Of a stretch of 64,000 nucleotides of DNA, positions 36,611-45,421 are shown piece by piece (the stretch's first letter is position 1; each line of letters begins with the position of its first letter). The stretch lies in contig NZ_NIWT01000001.1 in the NCBI RefSeq assembly GCF_002236115.1, positions 682,001 through 746,000 of the forward strand, in the 5' to 3' direction. The notes beneath the pieces were generated by a model. The model saw nothing but the letters and a program-made list of their open reading frames with translations. It did not search any database and was not told where the DNA came from. Both the position numbers and the translations under genes were made by a program. Origin of the DNA: Pseudomonas jessenii. GTDB taxonomy: Bacteria; Pseudomonadota; Gammaproteobacteria; Pseudomonadales; Pseudomonadaceae.

Positions 36611-37567
36611 TCACGCAATCACTTGCGCATACACCGATCTGTCGACGTTGCCACCGGAGAGAATCACCCCCACCCTTCTTCCCGACATGGCTTCACGCTC
36701 CGAGATGAGCGCTGCCAACGCCGACGCACCGGCCCCTTCGGCAAGGTTATGGGTATCGGTGTAATACACGCGCATGGCTTCGGCGATCTGGTCATCGCTG
36801 ACCGATACGATCCGCGCAGCACCTGCCGCGTAGACGGCAAAGGCTTCAGGAATCGGCTTGCGCACGGCAAGGCCGTCGGCAAAGGTGTTGGCCGAGGCGG
36901 TTTCGCGAATTGCGCCAGCGTCAAACGATAGCTGTGCAGCCGCCGCCTGCGTGGAAACCACGCCAACCACTTCGGTTTCCAGACCCAGCGCATCGCGGGC
37001 GGCGATCACCCCGCAAATCCCCGATCCACAGCCAATCGGTACATAAACGGTATCCAGGTCCGGTGCTGCGTTGAACAGCTCCAGCGCATAAGTGGCGACG
37101 CCTTTGACCAGCTCGGTGTGAAACGGCGGAACCAGGAACAGGTCCTGCGCGTGCGCCAGACGGGCAGCCTCTTCACGGGCATCATCGAAGTCGCGGCCAT
37201 ACTCGACCACTTCAGCGCCAAAGCCGCGCATGGCGTTGTTCTTTTCTACCGAGTTACCTTCCGGCACGACGATCAACGCCTGCAAACCCAGTGTGCGAGC
37301 CGCCAGTGCCAGGCTCTGGCCATGGTTGCCGCGGGTAGCGCTGACAATGCCCTTCGCGCCCGGGTGCTCGCGCTTGAGCCAGTGCATGAACGTGATACCG
37401 CCGCGCACTTTGAAGGCACCGGTAGGCGTGTGATTTTCGTGCTTGACCCACACCGTGCAACCCAACCGCTGAGCCAGCAAGGGCCAAGGGTACTGGGCTG
37501 TGGCGGGCATGACCTGGTAAACGTGGCGAGCAGCTTGTTCGATATCGTCGCGAGTCAGTGTGTGCAT
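36611..37567 (-). CDS. PLP-dependent threonine/serine dehydratase
   Basis: A 318-residue fold-type II enzyme that deaminates threonine (or serine) to the oxo acid. The PLP lysine lies in HTPTGAFKVRGG (~residues 45-56), the phosphate-binding loop is GCGSGICG and the base-stacking region near the end is ILSGGNVD. There is no regulatory ACT domain, so it is of the catabolic or substrate-specific type. The start ATG 37567 is followed directly by the conserved MHTLTRDDIEQAARHV. A divergent AraC regulator lies ~100 bp away and is a likely regulator. Confidence 0.88.
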   Translation of the reverse strand: MHTLTRDDIEQAARHVYQVMPATAQYPWPLLAQRLGCTVWVKHENHTPTGAFKVRGGITFMHWLKREHPGAKGIVSATRGNHGQSLALAARTLGLQALIVVPEGNSVEKNNAMRGFGAEVVEYGRDFDDAREEAARLAHAQDLFLVPPFHTELVKGVATYALELFNAAPDLDTVYVPIGCGSGICGVIAARDALGLETEVVGVVSTQAAAAQLSFDAGAIRETASANTFADGLAVRKPIPEAFAVYAAGAARIVSVSDDQIAEAMRVYYTDTHNLAEGAGASALAALISEREAMSGRRVGVILSGGNVDRSVYAQVIA

Positions 37568-37663
37568 GAGAGGTCCCCCTGAGGTTTTGCCCAGTCTGAA
37601 CAACGGCGCAGTACTCCGGCTTTCAAAAAACTGACCTGACTTTTGTCCCTCCTCTTCACTACT

Positions 37664-38542
37664 ATGGTGTCCATGAGTCATCGAAATCGCCCGCCGCCAC
37701 CACGCTTGTCCGAACCGGTCCGTCGTATCGAGGCCGGCCCTTGGGCAATCGAATTGCTCCCCGGCTGCGCCTACGCGACCCGCTATGTCGCGACCCAGGC
37801 GGGAATCGGCTTCGCCTTCGACAGCCAGCGAGGCCTGCACGCCATCGGCAGCGACCGAATACGCCCCTTCGATGCCGTGCCCAACGGCCTGGCGTTCGTC
37901 CCCGCCGGGTGTGACGTGTTGTCCGAATCCCCCCAGGGCGGTGAATACTTGCGGGTGATTCGCACCGATGCCATGGCGTTGATGGGGGATCGTGCCTTCA
38001 ACAATCGCATCGACCGGCAGGCCACGGCTCTCGCGTGGCGTATGCGTGCCGCGCTGTTGCTGTCCTCTGTGGAGGACGATTGGGAGGCCTGGGCACTGGC
38101 ATTGTCCGAACGGGCGACGGGTAGCGAAGCGGTGTCGACAACACCCCATGGCTCGATAACCGGCAGCCGGATGCGCTTGCTCGATGAGTTCATTGATGCA
38201 GGCCTCGAAGACCCGTTGAGCGTACCGGCGATGGCGGGCCTGCTTGGATTGTCCGAAGGGTATTTCATGCGGGCCTTCAAAAACGCCACCGGCAAAAGCC
38301 CGCACAGCTACCTGATCGACCGACGCCTCGCCAAGGCCCGTGCCCTGATGCGCGATTCGACCGCCACCCTGACGGAAATCGCCTACGCCTGCGGTTTCAA
38401 CTCCCAGGCGCACATGGCGACCACCTTCAAGCAACGTCTTGGAGTGAGTCCGGCGCAGTTGCGTCAGTCTTTGGGGCTAGAGCAGATTGACAGCGAATCC
38501 CACGCCAAGGCTGACCTGCTCGGCGTGGCCAAAAGAAACTGA
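37664..38542 (+). CDS. AraC-family transcriptional regulator
   Basis: A 292-residue regulator. The N-terminal half is a ligand or cupin-like domain. The C-terminal two helix-turn-helix motifs are PLSVPAMAGLLGLSEGYFMRAFKNATGKSPHSYLIDRRLAKAR and ATLTEIAYACGFNSQAHMATTFKQRLGVSPAQLR. ATG at 37664 or 37673 could be the start; neither has a strong ribosome site. Divergent from the dehydratase gene, which it probably regulates. Confidence 0.88.
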   Translation: MVSMSHRNRPPPPRLSEPVRRIEAGPWAIELLPGCAYATRYVATQAGIGFAFDSQRGLHAIGSDRIRPFDAVPNGLAFVPAGCDVLSESPQGGEYLRVIRTDAMALMGDRAFNNRIDRQATALAWRMRAALLLSSVEDDWEAWALALSERATGSEAVSTTPHGSITGSRMRLLDEFIDAGLEDPLSVPAMAGLLGLSEGYFMRAFKNATGKSPHSYLIDRRLAKARALMRDSTATLTEIAYACGFNSQAHMATTFKQRLGVSPAQLRQSLGLEQIDSESHAKADLLGVAKRN

Positions 38543-38652
38543 GGAACCCAGGGAATCGAACGGTGTCGCAGCGGTCCAACACGCGGCAGCACAATGGGCG
38601 CGAGACGCCCAACGTATTGCCTGCCGACCGCCATTGCCCATGGGAGAACCCA

Positions 38653-39276
38653 TTGCCAGCTATTTTTTTGCGTCAAGTTTTCCGGTTAGCGATCGTGCTC
38701 TTTTGCGCTGGCACCTCGTCCTCGGTTTTCGCCTGCCCGGCCGGGCAGTATCAGGTCTGCATGGTCGCTTGTTTTTGTGCTCCAGGTTCCGAAGAGGAAG
38801 CTGGAACGATCTTCGACGACATGAACCAGATGGCGGCCTCTGGATTGCAGAACTGGATTGTGCAATCGCGCAACACCGCGGCAACCGGCGATATCCAGCC
38901 AATCCCGCTGAATATCCGGGCCCAGCTCGAACCCTACTATGACATTCAAGTGCTCGATTCGGTTCGCTACAAGGTAGGCGATGATGTGGAGCTGAACGCC
39001 GCACACACCATGCTGCAGAATCCTGATGTACGTGCGGTCACCCTTATCGACATCATCGTCTTTCGAAATCCCGAAGATGCACTTAACGATGTCGCGCTGT
39101 GGGCGCATGAGTTGAAGCACGTGCAGCAGTACCAGCAATGGGGCGATCGCGAGTTCGCCACTCGTTATACCCGTGATTACGAAGCCGTCGAGGCGCCTGC
39201 CTACGAGATTCAAGCCCAGGTAGCCAGAGCGCTACGAACCAGTCAGGCTCGGGCAGAATCGCCTCGATATCCTTGA
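38653..39276 (+). CDS. Secreted protein with HExxH-like motif (DUF4157-like)
   Basis: A 207-residue secreted protein. I start it at TTG 38653, which gives a clean signal peptide (MPAIFLRQVFRLAIVLFCAG...VFA) with GGGAG just upstream; an in-frame GTG at 38563 adds 30 poor residues. The mature N-terminus has four Cys (CPAGQYQVCMVACFC). Later, WAHELKHVQQYQQWG carries a zinc-peptidase-like HELKH, as in DUF4157 proteins, which often accompany toxins or secretion loci; no such genes are seen here. Function unknown. Confidence 0.75.
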   Translation: MPAIFLRQVFRLAIVLFCAGTSSSVFACPAGQYQVCMVACFCAPGSEEEAGTIFDDMNQMAASGLQNWIVQSRNTAATGDIQPIPLNIRAQLEPYYDIQVLDSVRYKVGDDVELNAAHTMLQNPDVRAVTLIDIIVFRNPEDALNDVALWAHELKHVQQYQQWGDREFATRYTRDYEAVEAPAYEIQAQVARALRTSQARAESPRYP

Positions 39277-39327
39277 GCAAGGGTCAAGCCTGGTCAGGTA
39301 ACCATCAAGAGGTGGTACCGCCCCTTC

Positions 39328-40284
39328 TCATGCGGATTGTCTGCGCCAGGTGCCGGGGGATGTGCCGAATTGGCGTTTGAATGCGCGACTGAACGCGGCT
39401 TCGGAGTCGTAGCCAACGGCAAAGCCGATTTGCGCCACATTGCCGCGACCTTCGCGCAACTGTTGAGCCGCCACGTGCATGCGCCACAGCGTCAGGTATT
39501 GCATCGGTGGCTGTCCGACCAATGCCGTGAAGCGCTCGGCGAACACCGAGCGCGACATGCCCACCTCAAGCGCCAGGGCTTCTGCCGTCCAGCCTTCGGT
39601 TGGACGGGCATGCAATAGCGCCAGTGCGCGCCCGATATGCGGATCCCGCAACCCCGCCAGCCACCCACGCCGCTCAGCGGGAAGGCTGGCGACATACTGG
39701 CCGACGGCTTCGACGAATAGCAGCTCCGATAGCTTGGCGATGACCGTTGTCGAGCCGACGCGGCCCGCCGCGATTTCACTGACAGCAAAACGAAAGGAGC
39801 TTTCGATCCAGGTGCCCGAAGCCGTCGCACGCAAATCCAGTTTCAATAAGGAAGGCAACGACGAAAGCAACGGACTGAAGGGTGTTTCTGAACCGAGGAA
39901 CCCGCACAGCAACTGCGTGGCCTCGCCGCCCCCTCCGTACTTGATCCGTGATATGCCGCCGACTTCTGGCGGCTGGATGACTTCTCTGGCTGGCATGGGC
40001 GCAATGCTCAGGTCGCTGCCAAAAGAATGTGCGTCGTTGCGAGGAAGCAAAACGAGTTCGCCTGCCCCTACCTCGATGGCGGCACCACCGTCGATTTGAA
40101 TTTGCATGCGCCCAGCGGCGACAAAGTGCGACGCAATGATGTGTCGAGGTGCCGCCAGGAACGGCTTGCAATCATCTGCCGAGATTCTGCCGTTGATGCA
40201 CCAGGGCGCAGTGAGCTCCGCCTCGAGGAAGACCCCTCCAGACAGCCGAATCACACGCAACACATCAGAAAGCGCATCCAACAC
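39328..40284 (-). CDS. AraC-family regulator with cupin N-terminal domain
   Basis: A 318-residue regulator of the cupin_6 type. The N-terminal sensor includes GRMQIQIDGGAAIEVGAGELVLLPRNDAHSFGS. The C-terminal DNA-binding domain has GWTAEALALEVGMSRSVFAERFTALVGQPPMQYLTLWRMHVA and GNVAQIGFAVGYDSEAAFSRAFKRQFGTSPGTWRR. Relatives often control divergent oxidoreductase genes. Here the divergent gene is a diiron oxygenase-like protein, with a 199-bp shared promoter region. Confidence 0.92.
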   Translation of the reverse strand: MLDALSDVLRVIRLSGGVFLEAELTAPWCINGRISADDCKPFLAAPRHIIASHFVAAGRMQIQIDGGAAIEVGAGELVLLPRNDAHSFGSDLSIAPMPAREVIQPPEVGGISRIKYGGGGEATQLLCGFLGSETPFSPLLSSLPSLLKLDLRATASGTWIESSFRFAVSEIAAGRVGSTTVIAKLSELLFVEAVGQYVASLPAERRGWLAGLRDPHIGRALALLHARPTEGWTAEALALEVGMSRSVFAERFTALVGQPPMQYLTLWRMHVAAQQLREGRGNVAQIGFAVGYDSEAAFSRAFKRQFGTSPGTWRRQSA

Positions 40285-40483
40285 TTGACCGCCCTCCTTT
40301 CCGGAGTCCGGAGCAGGTTTTCAGGCGCACCGGTCATTCACCGCCTGAACTGCGACGCCTAGATTAGCACCAACGCGGAATCAGCGATCGAAACTGTCCC
40401 CAGAGGCTTCACCCAGGGTCATTGGCTCCGACGTCAACCGAAATTGCCCCATTCCAACGGCACCAGGGCAGCAGGAGATCCAT

Positions 40484-41437
40484 ATGAACAGCGTCGTTAC
40501 CCTACCCGGCTCAGCGTCAGGCAACACCGCCCGTTATGCGCAAATGGTCAGGTCATCGAAAAAGTCCGAATGGCAGATCGATCGCGATCTGCTCCAGGAC
40601 CGCAGTTTCGACTTCTCGCGCAAATTCCTCCCCGACGGACTGTCGCAGGTCGACCGCCTGACCTTTCTCGATGCGGCCCAGGCGCGCCTGCTCAGTCAGA
40701 TCCAGGGCCGGACCTATGCGTACATCTTTGGCCTGGTTGAGCGTTTTATCAGTGCCAAGATGCTCGATCAGGGTCGGGCCCATGTATTTGACAATCAACT
40801 GGCCCTTGAAGCACTGGTGCGTTTTTCCAATGACGAGATCAAGCACCAGGAGTTGTTTCGGCGCATGGAGACGATGATGAGTTCGAAATTGCCAGCGGGA
40901 TATCGTCAGGTTGCCGATCCAAACGAGGTGGCGCGCGCGGTACTGGCGGCCAGTACCTGGTCGGTGCTGGCGCTGACCTGTCACATCGAGCTGTTTGTTC
41001 AGGCGCACTACGTGCAAAGCATCGCCCCGCGCGAGGAACTGTGCCCGTTGTTCAAGGATGTCTTCAAATTCCACTGGAAGGATGAAAGCCGGCACGTCGT
41101 ACTCGATGAGCTGGAATGGCAGGACGAGCACGCGAAACTCTCGTCGGCCGAGCACGACCAGGCAGTGAATGACCTGATTACGCTGGTAGCGGCCGTCGAC
41201 GCGATCCTGCAGGCACAATCGGCAGCCGATGCCGACTACTTCATCAGTCATGCTTCACGATCGTTCAGTGTCGATGAGACCGCGCAAATCAAGGCCTGCG
41301 TGCTGAGTGCCTACCGCTGGCAATACATTATCTCGGGCGTACGGCATCCACACTTCGGTCGACTGCTGACGCAGATGACAACGCCAGCACAGATGTCCAG
41401 GATTCAGACCGCTCTGGCCCCCATCATGAGCAATTGA
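40484..41437 (+). CDS. Ferritin-like diiron oxygenase-type protein (AurF-like)
   Basis: A 317-residue helical protein with a diiron carboxylate pattern. Candidate ligands are E86 (GLVERFISA), E118 and H121 (NDEIKHQEL), E169 (CHIELFVQAHY), and E201 and H204 (DESRHVVLDE). The doubled ExxH pattern and the DESRH segment resemble the AurF/CmlI N-oxygenase group and related unstudied ferritin-like proteins. Divergent from an AraC regulator and upstream of a MAPEG gene. The substrate is unknown. Other ferritin-like folds remain possible. Confidence 0.78.
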   Translation: MNSVVTLPGSASGNTARYAQMVRSSKKSEWQIDRDLLQDRSFDFSRKFLPDGLSQVDRLTFLDAAQARLLSQIQGRTYAYIFGLVERFISAKMLDQGRAHVFDNQLALEALVRFSNDEIKHQELFRRMETMMSSKLPAGYRQVADPNEVARAVLAASTWSVLALTCHIELFVQAHYVQSIAPREELCPLFKDVFKFHWKDESRHVVLDELEWQDEHAKLSSAEHDQAVNDLITLVAAVDAILQAQSAADADYFISHASRSFSVDETAQIKACVLSAYRWQYIISGVRHPHFGRLLTQMTTPAQMSRIQTALAPIMSN

Positions 41438-41515
41438 CCGACAGCGCGCGACTGACTGCTCGTCGGTCGCGCTGCGGGACGACGTGCTGACAATGAACCA
41501 TCGAGGATGGCGGCC

Positions 41516-41938
41516 ATGACGATACCGATGTGGATGCTGCTTGGGTTTGCGACCTGGACCTTGCTGCTATTGATGGCAACCGTCGGGGTTTATCGCTGGG
41601 TCGCAATCCTGTTCTCGAGTGTTCCGATCGCCTCTTTCCGAAGCGATCGGCTCGAAGGCGAAGATTGGTATCGCCGCGGGACAAGGGCCCATGCCAACTG
41701 TGTGGAAAACCTGCCTGTGTTTGGCGTCATCGTGTTTGTGATTACAGCCCTTGATGTCAGCGGCGCCGTAGTGAACTACTTGTCCACACTCGTCCTGATC
41801 GCTCGCGTGTGCCAGTCATTGGTTCACGTCTCCCATGAGCAAACCAATGCGTTCGTGGCAGTTCGGTTTGCCTTCTTTAGCGTTCAGTTGGTGTGTTTTC
41901 TCGCGCTCATTGTCATAGCCGCTTGTTATGGCATATGA
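41516..41938 (+). CDS. MAPEG-family membrane protein
   Basis: A 140-residue protein with four hydrophobic spans. The segment RRGTRAHANCVENLPVFGVIVFV is the MAPEG hallmark (R-A-x-x-N-x-x-E-x-x-P). Eukaryotic members act on glutathione conjugates and eicosanoids; bacterial roles are mostly unknown. Start at ATG 41516, nine bases after GAGG; the ATG at 41507 directly abuts that site. It lies 78 bp downstream of the diiron gene and may be cotranscribed with it. Confidence 0.85.
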   Translation: MTIPMWMLLGFATWTLLLLMATVGVYRWVAILFSSVPIASFRSDRLEGEDWYRRGTRAHANCVENLPVFGVIVFVITALDVSGAVVNYLSTLVLIARVCQSLVHVSHEQTNAFVAVRFAFFSVQLVCFLALIVIAACYGI

Positions 41939-41949
41939 ACAGGTGCCCG

Positions 41950-42342
41950 CTAATCCTCAAATCGCCCCGTGCCGTCTCGATCGCGCTCGTAGTGTCGGGT
42001 GAGTGCAAACGCCGGCAACCAGGCCTCGCGCCGCACAGTCCAGCTCTCGTAGGTTGGCGTCAACTGGTCAGGGGCATCCAGAGATCCAAGGTTCACCTCG
42101 ACTTCGTCTGCGCTGCGTGAGAACACCGACGAACCGCACTGCGGACAGAAGTGCCGCCCGGCGTAGTCACGTGTTTCGCCCTCGATTGTCACGGCATCCT
42201 GATGAAATATCGCGGACGCGTGGAACAGCGCCCCATGGTGCTTGCGGCAGTCGAGACAGTGACAAACACCAACCCGGAACGGGCGCCCCGACGCGACAAG
42301 ACGCACTTTGCCGCACAAACAACCGCCGGTGAATCGGTCCAT
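41950..42342 (-). CDS. GFA-family zinc protein
   Basis: A 130-residue protein of the glutathione-dependent formaldehyde-activating enzyme (GFA) family. Zinc-site cysteines are in GGCLCGKVRL, CHCLDCRKHHGALF and FCPQCGSSVFS, all intact. GFA proteins were proposed to aid S-hydroxymethylglutathione formation, although most members have no proven activity. It converges on the MAPEG gene with an 11-bp gap. Confidence 0.9.
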   Translation of the reverse strand: MDRFTGGCLCGKVRLVASGRPFRVGVCHCLDCRKHHGALFHASAIFHQDAVTIEGETRDYAGRHFCPQCGSSVFSRSADEVEVNLGSLDAPDQLTPTYESWTVRREAWLPAFALTRHYERDRDGTGRFED

Positions 42343-42674
42343 GCGGTGCCTCCTTCAGGCCGTCCGAAACGGCGTATCAGCGTGGGAACAGGAACGTCAC
42401 GGCGGCGCCAAAACCGGCGCTGCAAAGGGTTAGCGTAGGCAACTGTGATCGATGTGCAATTTGTCCTGACCGTGTGTTTAACAGTTTTTGAGAGTTATTG
42501 ATTCGGATTATCCCGCCGCTACGGGCAGCATTCGGCCCGCATTGACCGGCGTGCAAGCACCTGCTTTGCGTAACCGACCGGCAAATACCAGTGCCTGAAA
42601 ACAAGGCGCCCGGACCAATGCCGGGGCCAGGTCGGAACCCGAATGACAACTTTCATCACTTGAGAACCAAACAT
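42343..42674. other. Intergenic region, nothing recognised
   Basis: About 330 bp between the GFA start and the DUF3313 lipoprotein gene. It should hold both divergent promoters. I see no repeat, terminator or small gene. Confidence 0.5.
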
Positions 42675-43355
42675 ATGGGCATGTCGAATAAATGGATTGC
42701 GGGTATTGCTTTGAGCTGTGTATTTCAGGTCGGCTGTGTCTCGCAAGTCGCGCAGCAAGAGCAATACTCGGGCTTCCTGGGCAATTACCAGGGCCTGGAG
42801 GAGCAAACTACGCCGAGTGAGCAGAAAGTATTGCGCTGGGTATCGCCAGGGTTCGATCCACGCGCGTATTCCACTGTGGTGTTCAGGCAGATGGAACTGT
42901 ATCCATCGCCGCAGCCGACCGCGCGCGTCAGCCTGAAAACCCTGCAAGACCTGCAATTGATGGCCAGCAACAGCGTCAAGACCGCCTTTGCCCGCCGCTA
43001 CGCGATCGTCCCTTATCCACAATTGGCGCCGACCAATTCACGGTCGCTGATCCTGCAGGCGGCGATCACTCACGTCAGCGCCAACAACGAAGGCATGCAC
43101 TGGTATGAGGTCGTACCAATCGGGGCCATTGTCGGGGCGACACAAGCAGCCACCGGGCACCGGGACCAGACCGCCGAGATGTACATCGAAGCCAACCTGA
43201 TCGACGCCAAAACCGGTTTGCCGGTAGCGAAGATCGTGCGCAAGGTGTTCGGCGAGACCATCAAGAATGCCAAGCAGCCGATTGTTGCCAATGACTTCAA
43301 GGTTGCACTCAAAGGCATGTCAGACGATATGCAGGCCCTGCTCCTCAAGCATTGA
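42675..43355 (+). CDS. DUF3313-family lipoprotein
   Basis: A 226-residue protein with a lipoprotein signal, the lipobox being FQVGC near residue 21. The mature part starts with EQYSGFLGNYQGLEEQ and RWVSPGFDPRAYSTVVFRQMELYPSP, the conserved start of DUF3313 proteins. A Gly/Ala-rich segment (IGAIVGATQAATGHRDQ) follows. Likely attached to the outer membrane; function unknown. ATG at 42675 or 42681 are both possible. Confidence 0.85.
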   Translation: MGMSNKWIAGIALSCVFQVGCVSQVAQQEQYSGFLGNYQGLEEQTTPSEQKVLRWVSPGFDPRAYSTVVFRQMELYPSPQPTARVSLKTLQDLQLMASNSVKTAFARRYAIVPYPQLAPTNSRSLILQAAITHVSANNEGMHWYEVVPIGAIVGATQAATGHRDQTAEMYIEANLIDAKTGLPVAKIVRKVFGETIKNAKQPIVANDFKVALKGMSDDMQALLLKH

Positions 43356-43511
43356 CGTTCAAGCAAACCCCATCGCAAGCGTGAAAGTGCCTGCCGTCCA
43401 CCGGCATTGGATGGCATTGCAAGCAAACCGGCATGGGGTTTCAACGTGGCGCCACGCCGCGTTTTCCCTCTGACAAACCGTTAGCCGTGCCGACGCCTGA
43501 CGCGAGACTCG

Positions 43512-43976
43512 ATGATGAAAATTCTGGCCCATACCCTGGCGATCCTGATGCTGTTGATGAGCACCAGCGCCCTGGCGGCAACCGTGATTCCCCTCAAAGG
43601 TCAGACCTCCCAGGCCATCCAGCAGGACACCAGTGCCTGCCAATCCCAAGCCAACGCGCAGCATCCGGTACAAAGCACCGTGCCCTCCGGTGGTCGGGCC
43701 AAGGGCGCCGCAACCGCCGCGGTAGCCGGTGCGACGGCGGCGGAAGTTCGGGGCCGCCAACATGAAAACGTCTATGATCAGATCGACGACGATACCCGCC
43801 AAGACTATCGCCAGAACCACGCACGCAGTGCCGCGGCTGCCGGCGTCGTCGTGGGGGGCGCCAGGCAACGCCAGGCGCGCCGGGAGAATCTGAGTGAGAG
43901 CGAACAAAGCATCACCGCCAACAACTCCGTCTACAGCAGCTGCCTGCAACAACGTGGCTACGATGTTTTGCCTTGA
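43512..43976 (+). CDS. YmgG-like glycine-zipper protein, copy 1
   Basis: A 154-residue secreted protein with a signal peptide ending ALAA. The mature part has VIPLKGQTSQAIQQD, an Ala/Gly-rich segment (GRAKGAATAAVAGATAA), then RQHENVYDQIDDDTRQDYRQN and a second glycine-rich stretch, ending with SSCLQQRGYDVLP. Two Cys could form a disulfide. Paralogous to 52442-52897, which has the same domain order. Glycine-zipper proteins of this kind associate with the envelope; function unknown. Confidence 0.8.
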   Translation: MMKILAHTLAILMLLMSTSALAATVIPLKGQTSQAIQQDTSACQSQANAQHPVQSTVPSGGRAKGAATAAVAGATAAEVRGRQHENVYDQIDDDTRQDYRQNHARSAAAAGVVVGGARQRQARRENLSESEQSITANNSVYSSCLQQRGYDVLP

Positions 43977-44003
43977 TCGATGACGACAACGGCGTGAAGA
44001 ACC

Positions 44004-44042
44004 AAAAAAAAGCCCCGGGCCCTTCATGAAAGGACTCGGGGC
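44004..44042 (-). terminator. Strong minus-strand terminator with no obvious gene before it
   Basis: A 13-bp stem (44012-44024 with 44030-44042, one mismatch and one G-T pair) and a short loop. On the minus strand it is followed by eight T. On the plus strand it is followed by AAAGTCG, so it cannot well serve the glycine-zipper gene. A minus-strand transcript must start somewhere between here and 44.6 kb. Confidence 0.8.
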
Positions 44043-44145
44043 AAAGTCGTAGAACGAGAGGTGAGGATCGTTGACGCCGCGAGAAACAAACCGTGGACAC
44101 GCAACGTTCCTCGAGATCCATTTAAATCGGTAACGTCCCTGGTTA
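44004..44145 (-). ncRNA. Candidate small RNA ending at the orphan terminator
   Basis: The orphan terminator implies a minus-strand transcript. An AT-rich stretch at 44145-44190 on that strand could provide a promoter, which would give an RNA of roughly 140 nt with no credible ORF. The 5' end is a guess. Not matched to any sRNA I know. Confidence 0.35.
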
Positions 44146-44599
44146 AAAGCTAATAAGAATCAAAAATAATCTTTCACAAGCCAAGTGCACAAGAACACCA
44201 TCATTGATTTGTATCCTGATAGTTCAGGCTGATACAGAAACCTGGCGCAACAGCGAGGTTAGTTCATTGAGGTGTAGCCGCGCGTCCCCCCTCCTGCCCG
44301 AGCTTGCAGTTTTCGGATAGCGCAGTTAATCCATTCCAAGCATTATTCATGGTGTCCAAATCGAAAACCATGGGTCATCCAGCAATGCTTTTCCTTTGTA
44401 TGATTGAACGGATACCTCTGACAGACAGGGCTGTTTGCCGAACTGCACGCCTCTGAAACGAGCCAATCCAGCATCGTAAATGCAACACACAGTGCACCTT
44501 CCGCTGGGCCCTCATCTTCGTTCACTTCCCAGACCAGAATGTACCGAGCCAAATCCGGCCCCTATACTCAGGCCAGCACCGCCTGAACGGAAGATTTCT

Positions 44600-45421
44600 A
44601 TGAGTTACACCTTCAAGTTGAAAAATGGCGCCGTCGCGGTGTTCGACCCGGACAGCGCCATGCTTTCCATTACAACACCCCATGGAGATGTACAGAATTC
44701 CACGCTAGGTAGAGCTGAGTCGCGCCTGTTGGACCTGCTCCTCATGGAGCCAGGTGTCACTAAAAGCCGCGATGAAATCATCGACTACACCTGGAATGAC
44801 CGCGTGGTTGCCTCCGGCAGTTTGAATCAAACGGTTTTCTCACTACGCAATATTCTCAATGACAGCCGGGATCACGAGATCTTGATGACTGTTCCTCGAC
44901 GAGGATATTGCTTCAACCGGCAATGTGTCGTCGATGCAGAAGCACATGTACCGGCACCCCGGGAGGAAACAACGCAGCCCCCCGCCCCCATCCCTGAGCA
45001 ACTACCGCCGGCTGGTAGTGACGGGCTGCTGGCACCCTCAGGTAAAACCAATGAATCCGCGCGCATTACAAAAGCCCAGCTGATCGCTTATATCGTTACG
45101 CTGGCAGTCGTTGCCTTTACTGTTTTTCAATTCGACTTCGACGCGCCAAAAATTGAAATTTCCAGTACCGACAAGAATGGGCTGGTCATACACGCCGTGG
45201 GCAGCGATCTTGCCGAGGCGCAAGCGCTGATGGAGTTGTCCGCCAAACAAACCGAACAGCTGCCACCAAACCTGAAGGGCCAGGTCTGGATCAACCTGTA
45301 TAAAGCCAATTATTCCGTTTCGTGCATCCGCCAGGATCTAAGCACTGCAAATCTACAATTGAACAGCAGCGAAAGGGACCTCGCCTTGATGATTCGTCAA
45401 TGTCTGGAAGTCACTTTATGA
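44600..45421 (+). CDS. ToxR/CadC-like membrane-bound transcription regulator
   Basis: A 273-residue regulator. Residues ~30-110 are an OmpR-type winged helix (LLDLLLMEPGVTKSRDEIIDYTWND, SGSLNQTVFSLRNILND, ILMTVPRRGYCFN). A Pro-rich linker follows, then one membrane span (~171-190, QLIAYIVTLAVVAFTVFQF) and a ~80-residue periplasmic domain with two Cys (SCIRQDL, RQCLEV) that could form a redox-sensitive disulfide. This is the ToxR architecture, in which DNA binding is tied to the membrane. Its stop overlaps the next gene by four bases. Targets unknown. Confidence 0.88.
   Translation: MSYTFKLKNGAVAVFDPDSAMLSITTPHGDVQNSTLGRAESRLLDLLLMEPGVTKSRDEIIDYTWNDRVVASGSLNQTVFSLRNILNDSRDHEILMTVPRRGYCFNRQCVVDAEAHVPAPREETTQPPAPIPEQLPPAGSDGLLAPSGKTNESARITKAQLIAYIVTLAVVAFTVFQFDFDAPKIEISSTDKNGLVIHAVGSDLAEAQALMELSAKQTEQLPPNLKGQVWINLYKANYSVSCIRQDLSTANLQLNSSERDLALMIRQCLEVTL

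Larger units (their letters stand above)
43977..44599. other. 623-bp gap before the ToxR-like gene
   Basis: Holds the orphan terminator and the candidate small RNA. A TTG-started minus ORF of 69 codons (44343-44552) has no ribosome site and is not called. The rest has no recognised feature. Confidence 0.5.

Noticed and set aside
44343..44552. 69-codon minus ORF near the orphan terminator
   Set aside because: TTG start with no ribosome site; it could explain the terminator but the small-RNA reading is simpler.
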